A stretch of DNA of 64,000 nt from Carya illinoinensis. Taxonomy: Eukaryota; Streptophyta; Magnoliopsida; Fagales; Juglandaceae. Location of the stretch: positions 33,726,754-33,790,753 of the forward strand of contig NC_056765.1 in the NCBI RefSeq assembly GCF_018687715.1, written 5' to 3'. Positions 37,425-49,983 of the stretch are shown here, piece after piece. The notes under the pieces were generated by a model, which saw nothing but the letters and a program-made list of their open reading frames with translations, was not told the origin of the DNA and ran no database searches. A program made the translations under genes and the position numbers. The stretch's first letter is position 1. The number at the start of each line of letters is the position of its first letter.

Positions 37425-40400
37425 GAAGAGTCTGTTTGTATGAGTTTTATGCTTGCACTTTGTTTGATTCCGGTACGTCACAGTCGTTTGTATCTTCCAC
37501 GTTTGCTCGGATGTGTAATTTGGTCACGGAACCTTTGCTAAAGTCATTGCTAGTGGCTCTACCCAATGGAGAAATGGTGTGGTGTTTCAAGGTTGCTTTG
37601 GGATGCCCGTTAAATTTTGATGGAAGGTTCTTGGATGCTGATTTGGTAGTGTTTAAGCTGTTGGGTTTTGATATCATTCTCGGGATGGATTGGCTATACC
37701 GAGATTCTGCGAGTATTAATTGCAGAAGTCGGGTAATTACCTTTCAGCTTCTAGATGGTGATTGTCTGAAATTTGCAGGGAGTAAGTTAAAAGAAAAGCC
37801 GGTAATTATATCGGCAATTCAAGCAAGAAGAGAGATTGCATGGGGAGTGGATGCATTCTTAGTTCAGATGGTATCCACGCCGTCTGAGAAGAAGTCTTTG
37901 GTAGACATTCCAGCTGTGGAAGAATTCCCCGATGTGTTTGTGGATGACTTGCCTGGACTACCCCCTGTTCGAGAAATGGAGTTTGTTATAGACTTGGAAC
38001 CTGGAGCGGCTCCTGTACATAAAGCTCCTTATCGCATGGCACCGGCTGAATTAAAAGAGTTGAAGACTCAGTTGCAAGAGCTGGTAGATAAGGGATTCAT
38101 TCAGCCTAGTACTTTGCCGTGAGGTGCGCCAGTTCTGTTTGTTAAAAAGAAAGATGGAACCCTCCGTATGTGCATCGATTATTGGGAATTAAATAAGGTG
38201 ACCATCAAAAATAAATATCCTCTCCCACGGATCGACGATTTGTTTGATCAGCTTCAAGGAGCATCTGTGTTTTCGAAGATTGATTTGAGGTCGGGATACT
38301 ACCAACTGAGGATCAGAGACAAGGATATGCCCAAAATTGCTTTCAGGTCGAGATATGGGCATTATGAATTTAAGGTGATGCCGTTTGATTAGCCAATGCC
38401 CCTGCTGCTTTCATGGATTTAATGAATCGAGTATTTCGACCTTATCTGGATTCTTTTGTGGTAGTATTCATTGATGATATTCTGATTTATTCCCGAGATG
38501 TTGAAGAGCATGTATATCATCTTCGTCTGGTACTTGGAAAATTGAGAGAACACCAGTTGTACGCCAAGCTCAGCAAGTGTGAATTCTGGTTGGAGGAAGT
38601 TAGATTTCTTGGGCATGTGATTTCCCGAGACGGAGTGGTTATTGATCCTAGTAAGGTGGAAGCCATTTTGTCATGGCAGTGTCCGACTATAGTGCGCGAG
38701 ATTCGGAATTTCTTGGGACTTGCCGGATATTACCGAAGATTTGTGGAGGGATTTGCTCGCCTATCCGGACCTCTCACAGCTTTGACTCGGAAGAATGCAG
38801 AATTTATTTGGTCAGATAAGTGTGAGAGAAGCTTCTAAGAATTGAAGAACAGGTTGACGACGGCACCAGTGTTAGCGCTTCCAGAACCGCACAAGCCATT
38901 CGTAGTCTTCAGTGATGCGTCTAAATTTGGATTGGGCTGTGTCCTTATGCAGGAAGGACGGGTTGTAGCTTATGCATCTCGTCAGCTAAAGGACCATGAG
39001 AAGAATTATCCGACGCACAATTTGGAATTTGCTGCGATTGTTTTTGCTCTCAAGATCTGGCGGCAGTTTTTGTATAGGGAAGCATGTGAAGTATACACCG
39101 ATCACAAGAGCTTGAAACACTTATTTTCCCAGAAAAATCTGAACATGAGGTAGAGGCGATGGCTGGAGTTAATCAATGACTACCAGTGTGAGATCAAGTA
39201 TCATCCAGGGAAGGTAAATATAGTTGCTGATGCTTTGAGCCGAAAATCGTACTTGGAAGATGAAGCCGAGCCGTTGGAATTGGATTCTTTGCTTTGTGGG
39301 ATGAGAAGGCTCCTTATTGAAAGTTCACAGCAAGAAGAGATTTTATCTTCAGTTCTTGATATTCGGGTAACTGATTTTGAAGAATTGAAGACTCTTCAAA
39401 GGAACGATCCGAAGCTGCTGAATATCAGAAAAAGAGTCAGAAAATCTCGAGGGTCGTTGCACTTTAGTATGGATAAAGATGGAATTCTTCGGTTCCGAGA
39501 TCGCAGAGTGGTCCCCAAGGATTCAGAATTCAAGGAGTGGATCATGGCAGAAGCTCATGCGGCCCCTTATTCAGTTCATCCTGGCAATACAAAGATGTAC
39601 CGGGACTTGAAGAAAAATTATTGGTGGGATGGAATGAAGAGGGATATTGCCTTGTACGTTGAGAAATGCCACACATACTGTCAAGTCAAGGCCGAGCATC
39701 AAAGACCCGCAGGTATGCTCCAACCCCTCCCTATTCCTGAGTGGAAATGGGATGACACCACGATGGACTTTGTAGTGGGTTTGCCGAGAACGCCTAGTGG
39801 GAAAAATTCTGTTTGGGTGATTGTTGACCGATTAACGAAGAGTGCTCATTTCTTGCCTGTTAATAACACCGATTCCTTGGGTAAGTTGACACGCTTGTAC
39901 GTGAAAGAAATAGTGCGGCTGCACGACATACCAAAGAGTATAGTGTCTGATCGAGACCCAAGGTTCACGTCGTAGTTCTGGAAGAGTTTGCAGGCAGCTT
40001 TGGGTACTAAGTTGAAGTTTAGTACTGCATATCACCCGCAGACAGACGGCCAATCAGAGCGCACCATTCAGACCCTTGAAGACATGTTGCGAGCATGTGT
40101 TATGGAATTTCAAAGGAGTTGGGAAAACCATTTGTCGCTCATAGAGTTTGCTTATAATAATAGCTTCCATGCGACTATTCAGATGGCTCCCTATGAAGCT
40201 CTTTATGGGAGGAAGTGCAGATCGCCCTTGTGTTGGGATGAAGTAGGGGAGAGTAAGGTTATTGGACCCGAAATAATTCAAGAGATGCAAAGCCAAGTTC
40301 GGATCATCAGAGATAAAATGGCGGTAACTCAGAGTCGTCAGAAAAGCTACGCTGATACTAGGAGGAGAGAGTTATCTTTTGAAGAAGGTGATTGGGTTTA

Positions 40401-40806
40401 TCTCAAAGTCTCTCTCATGAGAGGAGTTAAGCGTTTTGGTACGAAGAGGAAACTGGATCCGAGGTATGTCGGCCCTTTTCAGATTCTGGAGAAGGTAGGG
40501 TCCGTCGCCTATAGAGTTGCTTTGCCAGAGTATTTTGGGGATATTCATGATGTCTTCCACGTATCGTCTTTGAAGAAGAACTTTGGACAACAAGAGCCAC
40601 GCTTTGTCCACCCAGAGAGTATTCAGTTGCAACCGGATCTCACTTATGAGGTTGTTCCGTCGCAGATCATGGATTGGAAGGAGCAACAGTTGAGGTCCAA
40701 GATGATACCTTTGGTTAAGGTGGCATGGGGAGATCCGTTAGTTCAGGATTTCTCTTGGGAGCGAGTAGCGGACATGAGGGAGCAGTACCCATACTTGTTT
40801 GAGTAA
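37425..40806 (+). pseudogene. pol: pol of copy A: PR-RT-RH-IN-chromodomain, broken
   Basis: Protease site FDSGTSQSF near 37460; RT with FIDDILIYS near 38470; RNase H with [11 protein letters not shown] near 38910; integrase zinc region with H-P-G-N near 39580 and a C-H-T-Y-C where copy B has C-H-T-C. The core follows, with [13 protein letters not shown] near 40030 and a chromodomain-like end. Lesions: TGA 38120 (copy B has Trp), a 1-nt deletion near 38387-38391 next to the conserved MPFG, TAA 38836, TAG 39151, TAG 39973. The last two stops replace Gln codons. The integrase core remains readable in pieces but no full polyprotein can be made. Confidence 0.93.
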
Positions 40807-40887
40807 TGAAGGTACTTATCTTAATCTTGGTCGCAGGTGGTTTATGTGATATTATGTGGCTTGTTTTAAGTTAGTCGTTGATCTTGC

Positions 40888-40924
40888 AAATTTCGAGGAC
40901 GAAATTTGTTTTAAGGGGGGAGGA
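40888..40924 (+). promoter_or_regulatory. Inverted repeat and purine tract before the 3' LTR
   Basis: AAATTTCGAGGACGAAATTT (40888-40907) is a hairpin-forming inverted repeat around AGGA. It is followed by the purine tract AAGGGGGGAGGA (40913-40924), the expected plus-strand primer directly at the LTR edge. Copy B has the same hairpin at 58995-59014 in the same place. Confidence 0.8.
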
Positions 40925-41249
40925 TGTGATGACCCGCTTTTACATGTATTTTCACTGAAGGGTTGTTTTTAATTTAATTAATATATTGGTTTATTTATTT
41001 TAAATTAATGTATTTTAATTAGTTTTTAATTTATTTGATGTAGTGTTTTATTTATTTAGTCGTTTTAATATTTTTAATGTCGTTTTCGGCGGATCTGTTT
41101 TGGTTTCCGGAGTGAGGACTGGACCTCATTTCTTTTCCCTCATCTTTTCTTTTTCTCTTTTCTTTTTTTTCTTCTTTCTCTTTTTTCTTCTTTTTCCTTT
41201 TTCTTTCTTTTTTTTCTTTCTCTTTTTCCCTCCCCGGTTCTCTCTCCTG

Positions 41250-41300
<51 letters not shown>

Positions 41301-43012
41301 CCCTCATGTCGTTTCGGCCAACCACCCAAGGTCGCCGCTCGCCGGCGCCATGAGCCACACCACCCCCACCATTTTATTCCCCTCCCTCCGGTGAACCACC
41401 CCATCAAGTTTCATCCCCAATCGTGCGGCCGTTTAGCCGAAAAAAAGCCCATCAAGCCACACGGTTTTTGCTCCGATCTGCCGCCGTTGCTCCACCTCCG
41501 GCCACCACCTTTTCACCACTTCATCACCGAATCCTTGCCGTCCTAACCCACCCATTTTTGGCCTCTAACAGTCACTGGAACAGCTCCCACGAGCTAGTTT
41601 CCGTTTTGGGCATTTCGGCCCTTCCTCCTCCGTTTTCGCCGCCACCCACGGCCAAATTCCACTTCCACTAACTTCATAAACATCCTTAGACCATTCCCTA
41701 TCAATCCCGAGCCTTGGTTTGTCCCCGTTCAAAAGTGGGTATTTTACAACCCACGGCCGCAGTGAAATTTTATTGTTACGTTGCTTTCCTTCCGCCGTTT
41801 TCAACGCCGCGAGCTTTCTAAAAATACCATATAGTGCTGTAAGTATTTTTCAAACCCTACTTTTAGATTTAAATATATTTTGCTCATTCAATAATTATTA
41901 TCTGTTGGTTGGCTGATTCTGGACTGAGTCCGAGGAGTTCGGGGGTCGGATGGATGGAGGACGGAGTTGCTTGATTTATTGATTTATGGTTGGTTGATTG
42001 TTTTGTGCATTGAAATCGCATTTACATGGTGCATGCACGTGCATTTTATTTAATTTGAGAAAATCCTGTTTTATTGGCGTAAGTGGATTTTCGGGTGGGT
42101 GTGTGTGTATTACGACCCCAAGCCGGGATGGGGTATTATTCCGGTGGAACTCCTCTGGTCACTCAAGAGCGTAATAAACTGAGTGACGTCCCCTGAATTG
42201 TCGCTGGGCGACGACGGGAGCGGGGGCTAGGGGATGCTTGGCTAGGAACGTGCCGGACGCGGAACCGAACATCGCTCTACGCACCGACTCTGTGGCACTT
42301 CGCTGGCGAGGGCTAGAGGATGCTTAGCTATGAAAGCGCGGGGCGCGAAACTGGACATCGCTCGTTTAGGTGTCACATGCGTGGTCGTTACCTACGGTGT
42401 GGCACTGGAGCCAGGGTGTGCGGATGACCCCTAGGGGAGGTCATGGTGCATACAGATTAATTGGTTAATGGTTTGAGTTGGATAAGGGCCAAATGGGACT
42501 TTTGGCGTGATATTTAGAAAGGTTATGTTTTTGGGCCAAATGTGATTTTTGGCATGCGTGGAAAAATATGATTTTATGGGTTTTGTGCATTGGCATCCTT
42601 TCATGCATATTGTTTGAGTTCTATATGTTTTTATCTGGTGGTATTTGGATTTTACTTACCTGCGGCACCATTTTTGGTACCGTAGATTTTGGTGCAGAGA
42701 TCGAGGTTGAGGAGGAGGAGGCTGAGCTTGAGGATGCGGCTCCGCCGGGGTGCTGAAGTTTATGTTTTGCATTTGGTTTAAAACTATATTTGTGTTTTGT
42801 AATATTTATTTATGTATGTTTGAACAGCTTGTATTAAACAAGAAAAATTCTGGTACTTAGTTTATGACTTTACCTTTCGCTGCGTGTTTCTCGTGCACAT
42901 TCGTTGCTTATGCACACACTTGGCACACGTCGTTAGAGTGGTGACCCGTGATATCATCATCCGGACGTCTCGATTTCCCCGTGTCCGTGCGTGGGGATTT
43001 GGGGGCGTCACA
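40925..43012 (+). repeat. 3' LTR of copy A (2088 bp)
   Basis: Matches the 5' LTR throughout, with scattered substitutions and an expanded (CT)n at about 41253-41297 that accounts for most of the extra length. Ends GCGTCACA, followed by the TTATA duplication at 43013-43017. Confidence 0.93.
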
Positions 43013-43017
43013 TTATA

Positions 43018-43279
43018 TATTTGTGTTTATACATAATACATTAGTATTAAATGTTATTATACATTAGATATTATATAATTAGTATTGCATGTTATTATAT
43101 ATTAGTTGTTATTATAAATTAGTGTTACATGGTAGTAATAGTTACTAGTATTGTGTTTACATATACTAAACTATTATTAGTCAGTTTAGTCTATTTATAT
43201 TATAGTTTAAGTATTTTATTTTATAATAATTTACTCATATTAGTATATTATTGAATTTAACTAACTATATAAGTTGTAG

Positions 43280-43310
<31 letters not shown>

Positions 43311-43382
43311 GATTAATATATAAAAAAATACATATATTTTTACAAAAGATATACAATATCTAAGTTAGACAATTGGAGATAG
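43018..43382. other. AT-rich DNA with (AT)n microsatellite
   Basis: Continues the AT-rich sequence interrupted by copy A (words such as acattagtattatatgttattata on both sides). A dinucleotide (AT)n run lies at about 43285-43310. Confidence 0.7.
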
Positions 43383-43505
43383 AGCGAAGTCAGAGTCAGT
43401 ATATTGATACCTCTGACTCTAACTTTGACTTTTTTGGTGAAAAGAACTCTAATTCCGACTCTAACTCAGAGTTGAAACCGGAGTTGAATTTTTGAGTTTT
43501 TTCTC
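43383..43505. repeat. GGAGTC-rich repeat, locus 4
   Basis: Degenerate hexamers in both orientations (gaagtcagagtcag, gactctaactttgac, ccgactctaactcagagt). The right end ccggagttgaatttttgagt, in reverse complement, resembles the left end of locus 1 (aaaaatccgactccgg). Confidence 0.6.
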
Positions 43506-43820
43506 ATGGTAGCAATCTTATCTCCAAACCTTTCTAGTTGGTGCTGATACTCTTCACAAATTTATTTCATCTAAAGAATTAATTCCATGATTGATAACAT
43601 AGTGACTAGTGTCTCTCTAATACCAATTTGTAACACACCTGAAAATGCTTGATAAAAAATGCATTGAGAATGGTTCACTTCAAGGAAAGCAACCTCTAAC
43701 ATGGAAGAAGAAGAGGATCACAAGAGAAATAAAATTCTATTCAAATTTTGCTTGCCATTACAAGAGCAGCGTTCTCTACATATACTAACAAGCCCCTTCT
43801 AGCCCAATGCCAACATACTG

Positions 43821-43855
<35 letters not shown>

Positions 43856-44045
43856 GAAGATAACATAAGTCTAACAAGCCTATTAAAGTAAGAAGTGGCC
43901 CATGGCCCCATTAACAATAACCTAGAAATGAAAGAGATGGCCACAGGCCAACACTTAACCCAAGGGCTAGGCCCAACTACTAAACTTTTATTACCCAACC
44001 TAAGCCCACCGTGTCTTTGGCTCCTACTTTCACTATGACAAAAGT
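43506..44045 (-). mobile_element. LTR plus leader of an unassigned retroelement
   Basis: The LTR (43629-44045, minus strand) is the second copy of the sequence at 29860-30264. At its left edge the minus strand reads GTTACA then AATTGGTATTAGAG, a tRNA-Met-like primer site, and then leader DNA to about 43506. No gag or pol follows, so only the 5' end of the element is left. A (GAAAA)n stretch at 43820-43858 is inserted relative to the first copy. Confidence 0.6.
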
Positions 44046-44401
44046 GCGACACCTTCCCCAAATCCGCTTTTTGTCATCTCTGTGCTCCTTTGCAAACCCT
44101 AGATCCCTAATTTCACAACTTGACATTGGGCTCCTCAGTTCACAGTTATTCTCCTCTTCATCTCCTCCTTTTTTTATTATTATCTGCATTGCATTAAAGA
44201 TTGTACACTAGGGCTTAGTTTTCTTTTATTTTTACATGATTTTGGCATTTTAATTGACCCAATCATTGTTCATACAAATTGTTAGGAGCTATCTGAGTTT
44301 GGATTTTTAGTTTTTGGGAATTGATTTACTATCTAGACGATGAATCATCGAGTGAACATTTTTTCATATTTTGGCATTCCTAGCCTGGAATTGTTTGTTT
44401 A

Positions 44402-45033
44402 TGTTATATACCTATTGTGATGGTGTTGCGATGACTGAATGTAAATAGGGAATGAGTGTAATAGTAGCTGAGATATTGCATAAATGAAATAGAGGATAGA
44501 TGAAAGGTGTTTGAGAAAATGCCTCAGACGGCCATAAGTAATTGGATAAGGGAATACTTTGAGGGATTGCCAACCTCCTTACAAAATTCAATCTTAACAA
44601 TATTCCGAAATGATTCCCTCTGTACCTCCCTTTCCTTCTTAAGTCAATGTACACCCCTTGTAATAGACTGGGGTAGAAAATATAAATTGACCTGCATAAT
44701 ACTAAAGTAAATACTGACCAAACGCATCATTTTGTTTAAAAACAATGTGTATTACAACACAGACCCAACAACAAAAAACACTTAATAAAACTGGTACATA
44801 GAACCACTAACACTAAACGACAAACTCAACATGACTAAAAAACCACAAACTTCATTTCACCATAACAGTCCATTTTATTGATCTTCCACAGCTGCCCTTC
44901 ATGCATCATACGGCGTCATTTCCTCTTCAATTCTCTTAAATTTACTTCACTTTGCATAATCCTTAACTCCAGTTTACATCCTCTGTTCTTCATCTTCCTT
45001 CTAGATTTTGCTTCTTTCGCTGGAACCCTAACA
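44402..45033 (-). repeat. 3' LTR of the Reina-like element (632 bp)
   Basis: Aligns with 49391-49983 over its whole length (tgatggtgttgcgatgactg against tggtggtgttgtgatgactg), with many substitutions and about 40 bp of extra sequence near 44900-44960. Confidence 0.85.
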
Positions 45034-45049
45034 AACTCCCATTCTTCAA

Positions 45050-48000
45050 AGCACCTTGCCCACAATGTGTGAGTAAAGGGCTTGAAGCCTCCATAGAATC
45101 TCCCAGCTACTCTCTTCCCTTGTAAGTCAACACAATTTCACGAGAACTTCAATCACTGCCCTATAACCTTGCTTTTTCATTCTACGCTCCAAAATCTATT
45201 TCGACTCAAGTTGGATCTTGCCCATAGGGATTGTAGGAGAAAGATTAGGAAGAACTAGAATCTGTGAACCCAATTGCTTCTCGAGGCATGAGACGTGAAA
45301 CGTCGGGTGCATTTTGGAGCATGCGGGTAGCTTCAAGTAATAAGCTATGGTTCCTATTTTCTTTTCAACTTGGAAAAGGCCTGTTGTATCTAGGGGATAG
45401 CTTCAGATTGCTTCTTGAAGCAAGGTTTTCTATCGGTATGACTGGAGCTTCGGGTAAACCGAGTCTCCCTTCTCAAACTCTCTCTGTTCTCTATTTGCCT
45501 GCATAATGTTCCATCCTGTGTTGAGCCTTTGTCGCATTTTGTTTCAATAAGTTGATTACTTGATCTCTACTGCATAGAACTTGGTTGGCTATTTCATTAG
45601 GAATGGTATCGGGAATATATGATAGGAGTGTTGGGGGTGGGTAGCTTTAGAACACTTCGAAGAGGGTCATCTTAGTGGGAGTGTGATAGTTGGTGTTGTA
45701 CCACCACTTTGCCATAGGAAGCCATTAAGGCCAGAACTTGGGTTTAGATCCTGTGTAGCATCTTAAATAACCTTCCACGCTCTTATTCAGGGCTTTAGTT
45801 TTTCCATCTGATTGGGATGATAAGTTGAACTGAAGTCAAGGGAAGATCCTTGAGATTGGAATATGGCCTTACAAAAAGTATTCAGAAAAATTGGGTCGCT
45901 ATCTGACACCACAAACCTAGGGAACCCGTGTAACTTAAACACATTCTTCATGAACTCCTCAAATATCACTTGGGCAATATAAGGATGGACCAATGTTTTG
46001 AAATGACCATACTTGGTAAGATGATCGATCACCACAAATATTACACTATACCCCTTTGAAACCGGTAGCCCTTCCACAAAGTCTAGTGATATGTTAGTCT
46101 AGGGTTGGTTGGGAATAGGTAGGGGTTGGAATAATCCCGCTAGATGTGTAGTCTCATATTTCATGGCCTAACATGTATCACATTCCCTCATCAGCCTTTT
46201 GATATTCATTTTGATTCCCTTCCAGTATAAATCACGTTTAGCTCTCTGATATGTTTTCAAGTAACTGGAATGACTTGCTTGAGGGTTATTATGGACATAC
46301 TATAGCACTTTTCTCTTGAAATCTAAATCCTCAGCCAAGATAATTCACCACTTTTTCATAATCAACCCCTGTTTAAGTGAAAAACCTTTGGGCTATCCTA
46401 CTTTGTTTAAGCTCCTCTACCTATAAAGGAGTAGGAAATGAGATCATTGCATAACATGCAACCACTTGGAACCCTTCATCTTTTCTTGAGAGTGCATCAG
46501 TCACTCTATTCTCCTTCCCTTTTTTGTATTCGATAGAAAAGTCCTAGCCCATTAACTTAGCCACCCATTTTTGTTAAGCCTCGGTGCCCACCCATTGCTT
46601 AAGTAGTAACTTGAGTGCTTCTTGGTTCATTTTCACTACAAAGGATTGACCCAATAAATATGTTCTTCAATTATGTATTGCTGTCACAAGAGCTGACAGC
46701 TCCTTCTTGTAAGTAGATAATAATACCGCCTTCCCTTTAAGTGCCTTGCTGAAATAGGAAATGGGTACAACCTATTGCATTAGCATAGCTCCAAGTCCCG
46801 TGCCACAAGCATCACACTCAATGGTGAAGGGGTTGTTGAAATCTAGAAGTCTTAACACTGGGGGCTGGGACATTAAGTGCCTCAAATGCCTTCTTTGCCT
46901 CCAAATCCCACATAAAAAATGAATTCTTTTTTTGCAAGGTAGTTAGCAAGGCTGCTATAATTCTATATCCCTTTATAAACTTCCAGTAGTACCTCGTTAG
47001 TCCTAGGAATCCCCTTAGAGATTGCACATTCTTAGGCTTAGGCCACTCCAACATAGTTGTAATCTTAGAAGTATCAGCCATTACAACCCCAACATTAATA
47101 ATATGGCCTAAATAGTCAATTTCTTCAACTAAAACCTACATTTTGACATTTTAGCAAACAAATAGTGCTATTGCAACAAGGTTAAAACTTGTTTTAGATG
47201 CTCCAAATATTCACCTCGTGACTTACTATACACCAGTATCTCATCAAAAAACACGAGTACAAATTTCCTTAATAGGGTTTGAATACATTATTCATCAACC
47301 CTTGAAAGCTGGCCGGGGCATTAGTTAGGCCAAAAGGCATTACCAAGACTCGTAATACCCTTCATGTGTTCGGAAAGTTGTTTTGGGCATATCATTAGCT
47401 ACAACTCTGACTTGGTGGTAACCAAAAGTCTAGTTTAGAGAATATAACCGAGCCAAACAATTCATTCAGCAATTCATCGATTACTGGAAAAGGGAATTTT
47501 GCCTTCACTGTCTCCTTATTTAAAGACTGTAATCAACACACAGCCTCCAACTTCCATTAGCCTTACGAAACAGTAAAATAGGTGAGGAGAAATGACTAGT
47601 AATTGGCCTTACTACCCCAGATCTAAGTAACTCTTCTACGATCTTTTCTATCTTTGTTTTCTGGTAATAGGGGTATCAGTATGGCCTATTTGCAATGGGT
47701 TGAATGCCCTCATTGAGGACAATTTGGTGGTCATGTGCCTGGGGTGGGGGTAGCCCCTTAGGTTCCTTAAACACTCATTCAAATTCTCCGCAACAGTTTA
47801 GCAAATTAAGCATCCACACCTTCAGGCTTTGCCCTTTTTCTTCTTGGGTCACAATTTGCAGTAAAATCCCCTTACCCTTAGCCATAGTGGCCTTGAGCAG
47901 CTTGTGACCATCCTCCACTACCGATGAGTTTAATTTCAACCCTTTTAGTTCTACCCTTTTCCCATCATCTACAAAACTCATTAATCATTTTGAGAAGTCC

Positions 48001-49160
48001 CATGTTATAGGTCCCGATGTCTCTAACCATTGGACTCCTAACACCACATCACAACCAGCAAGATCAAGTAAATAAAGGGAGGGTTGAAACAAGGTACCTT
48101 GCACCTTCAATTCCACTGCATTACACACTCCACCACTCTTCAAGCATTGACCATTTGCTACCTTAACTCTTAAGGTAGTGGAAGGATTTATTGGTAGCTT
48201 CAATTTGAAAATTAAGGTTGAGTCTATGAAATTATGTGAGCTGCCAGAATCTACTAGAATCACCAATGGCACCCCTTTAATGCTGCCCACCAATCTCATT
48301 GTTTTAACCGTAGGAGTTCCAGCAATTGTAGCCAAGCAAATTTCTGGTTCGTCCATCTTATCTTCATTCTTGTTTTCCTCCACTTTTCTACCTTATCACC
48401 TAGTTTGTTGTCATTCTCCCACACGAACTCTTCTTCATCAGCTTGTAGAAAATAAATTCTCGAGTTTCTGCAATTATGGGCTGGGCTTCACTTCTCATCG
48501 CAGTGGTAGCATAGTCCTTTCTTGCATTTCTTATCCAATTGGGCTGAGGATACCTATCTAGTGGCACTTGTAGGCCTAGGCCATTTACTACTGCTGCTAC
48601 TCGAGAAGAATCCTTGGGAGAACTCCCCCACTAATTCATTAGCCATCTCTACTATAGGTTTGCTGGAATTTTTTGCACTTAAGAGGTGTTCTTCATTTAT
48701 TCTTGCTAACCTATATGCTGCATTCAAACTAACAGGATTGACCATTTTAATGGGAAGGCGGATTTTGTCTTTCAACCCACTGAGGAAGCAACTTAGCTTG
48801 TGCACATCTGAGAGTCCACTCAATCTATTGGACAATGCCTCAAATTGTGCCTTGTAGACATCAATGGAATTGGTTTATTTCAATCTAGTTAGTGCCTCCA
48901 TGGGATCGTCATAAACCGTTAGACCAAAGTGAAGAAGCATGGATCTGGTGAAAGTATCCCAATCACGGAAATGACGCCCCCTCTAAAGACTCTTGGTACC
49001 ACACAAGAGCCTCCCCGTCCATATGGTATGAGGCCATGAGCAAGCGATGAGGCATAGGAGTCTGATGAAATTCAAAGTATTGGTTCGCCTTGAAGATCCA
49101 AGCAGCTGGGTTGTCTCCTTGGAAATGAGGAAGCCTCCTGGTCATCATACTGATTCTCAC
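45050..49160 (-). pseudogene. Broken gag-pol of the Reina-like element
   Basis: All domains are present in order but carry stops and frameshifts. The longest clean parts are protease (48383 to 47988), a gag segment (49160 to 48963) and an integrase core (46077 to 45787). The RT catalytic segment near 47250 reads FVLVFFDEILVYS, so the second aspartate of the expected FFDD is Glu. The integrase core retains two aspartates (VVIDHLTK, VVSDSDPIF). The element could encode no functional polyprotein. Confidence 0.8.
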
Positions 49161-49390
49161 AATGTTGACAATGCTGCTGTTGCTAGTGTTGGTGTTGTTG
49201 ATTTTGGGAAAGGATGAATGTATGCATCATGTCATTTAGTATGTCTATATTAGCCTTCAAATCTTGTATAGTCTGCTAGTAGAGTTCATTTTGCCGTTGG
49301 ACTTCATTTACCTGCTGTTAAAGGTTCTTTTGTTGTTGATGCTTGGATCTAGTATTATCTGCCATAGGATCGATGGATACTGATACAAAT

Positions 49391-49983
49391 TGTTAGATAA
49401 CTATTGTGGTGGTGTTGTGATGACTGAATGTAAATAGGGAATGAGTGTAATAGTAGCTGAGATATTGCATAAATGAAATATAGGATAGATGTCATGTGTT
49501 TATGAAGATGCCTCAGACAACCATATGTATATTGGATAAGGGAATGCTTCGAGGGATTCCCAACCTCCTTACATAATTCAATCTTAACAATATTCCATAA
49601 TGATTCCCTCTGCACCTCCCTTTCCTCCTTAAGTCGACGTACACCCCTTGTAACAGACTAGGGTAGGAACTATAAACTGACCTGCAAAATACAAGTAAAT
49701 AAATGACCAAACGCACTGTTTTGTGTATAAACATTATGTATTACAACACAGACCCAACAACAGAAAACACTTAATAAAAATGGTGCGTAGTACCACTAAC
49801 ACTAAATGACATACTTAGCATGACTAAAAAATGACAGACTCCATTTCACCAAAACGGTCTATTTTATTGATCTTCCATAGCTGCCCCCAATCCTCTTAAC
49901 TTCACTTTGCACATAACTCCAATTCAGATTCGTTGTTCTTCATCTTCCTTCTAGATTTTGCTTCTTCCACCAGAACCCTAACA
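49391..49983 (-). repeat. 5' LTR of the Reina-like element (593 bp)
   Basis: Plus-strand ends TGTTAGATAAC and CCCTAACA. The left edge abuts the primer-like site, fixing this as the upstream LTR in minus orientation. Confidence 0.85.

Larger units (their letters stand above)
33764..43012 (+). mobile_element. Ty3/gypsy Tekay-type chromovirus, copy A (inactive)
   Basis: Complete 9249-bp element: 5' LTR, tRNA-Met-type primer site, gag, protease, RT, RNase H, integrase with chromodomain-like tail, purine tract and 3' LTR, flanked by TTATA. The C-terminal segment ([10 protein letters not shown] near 40707, YPYLF at the end) is the Tekay/Del chromodomain type, inferred to guide integration into heterochromatin. 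Compared with copy B it carries four stops in gag and four stops plus one frameshift in pol. Most stops are explained by C-to-T or G-to-A changes (CAG to TAG, TGG to TGA), typical of methylated plant retroelements. It inserted into AT-rich DNA next to GGAGTC repeats. Confidence 0.95.
44402..49983 (-). mobile_element. Ty3/gypsy chromovirus (Reina-like), old copy with both LTRs
   Basis: Minus orientation, with LTRs at 49391-49983 and 44402-45033, both with TGTTA/TAACA ends. The primer-like site ATTTGTATCAG lies at 49380-49390, and a GGGAGTT purine stretch abuts the 3' LTR at 45034-45040. Gag lies at 48550-49160 (RRLPHFQGDNPAAWIFKANQ), protease at 47990-48383 (VDSGSSHNFI), RT at about 46950-47790, RNase H at 46480-46940, and integrase at 45700-46400 (VVIDHLTKYGHF, VVSDSDPIF). 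A chromodomain-like tail is at 45060-45500 (HPTFHVS, then VIEVLVK). Clade placement rests on remembered motifs. I could not find a matching target duplication. Confidence 0.85.

Noticed and set aside
41126..41407. Minus-strand frame rich in Arg-Glu dipeptides and Lys
   Set aside because: It is the reverse of the (CT)n and C/T-rich block inside the 3' LTR of copy A; composition alone makes it open.
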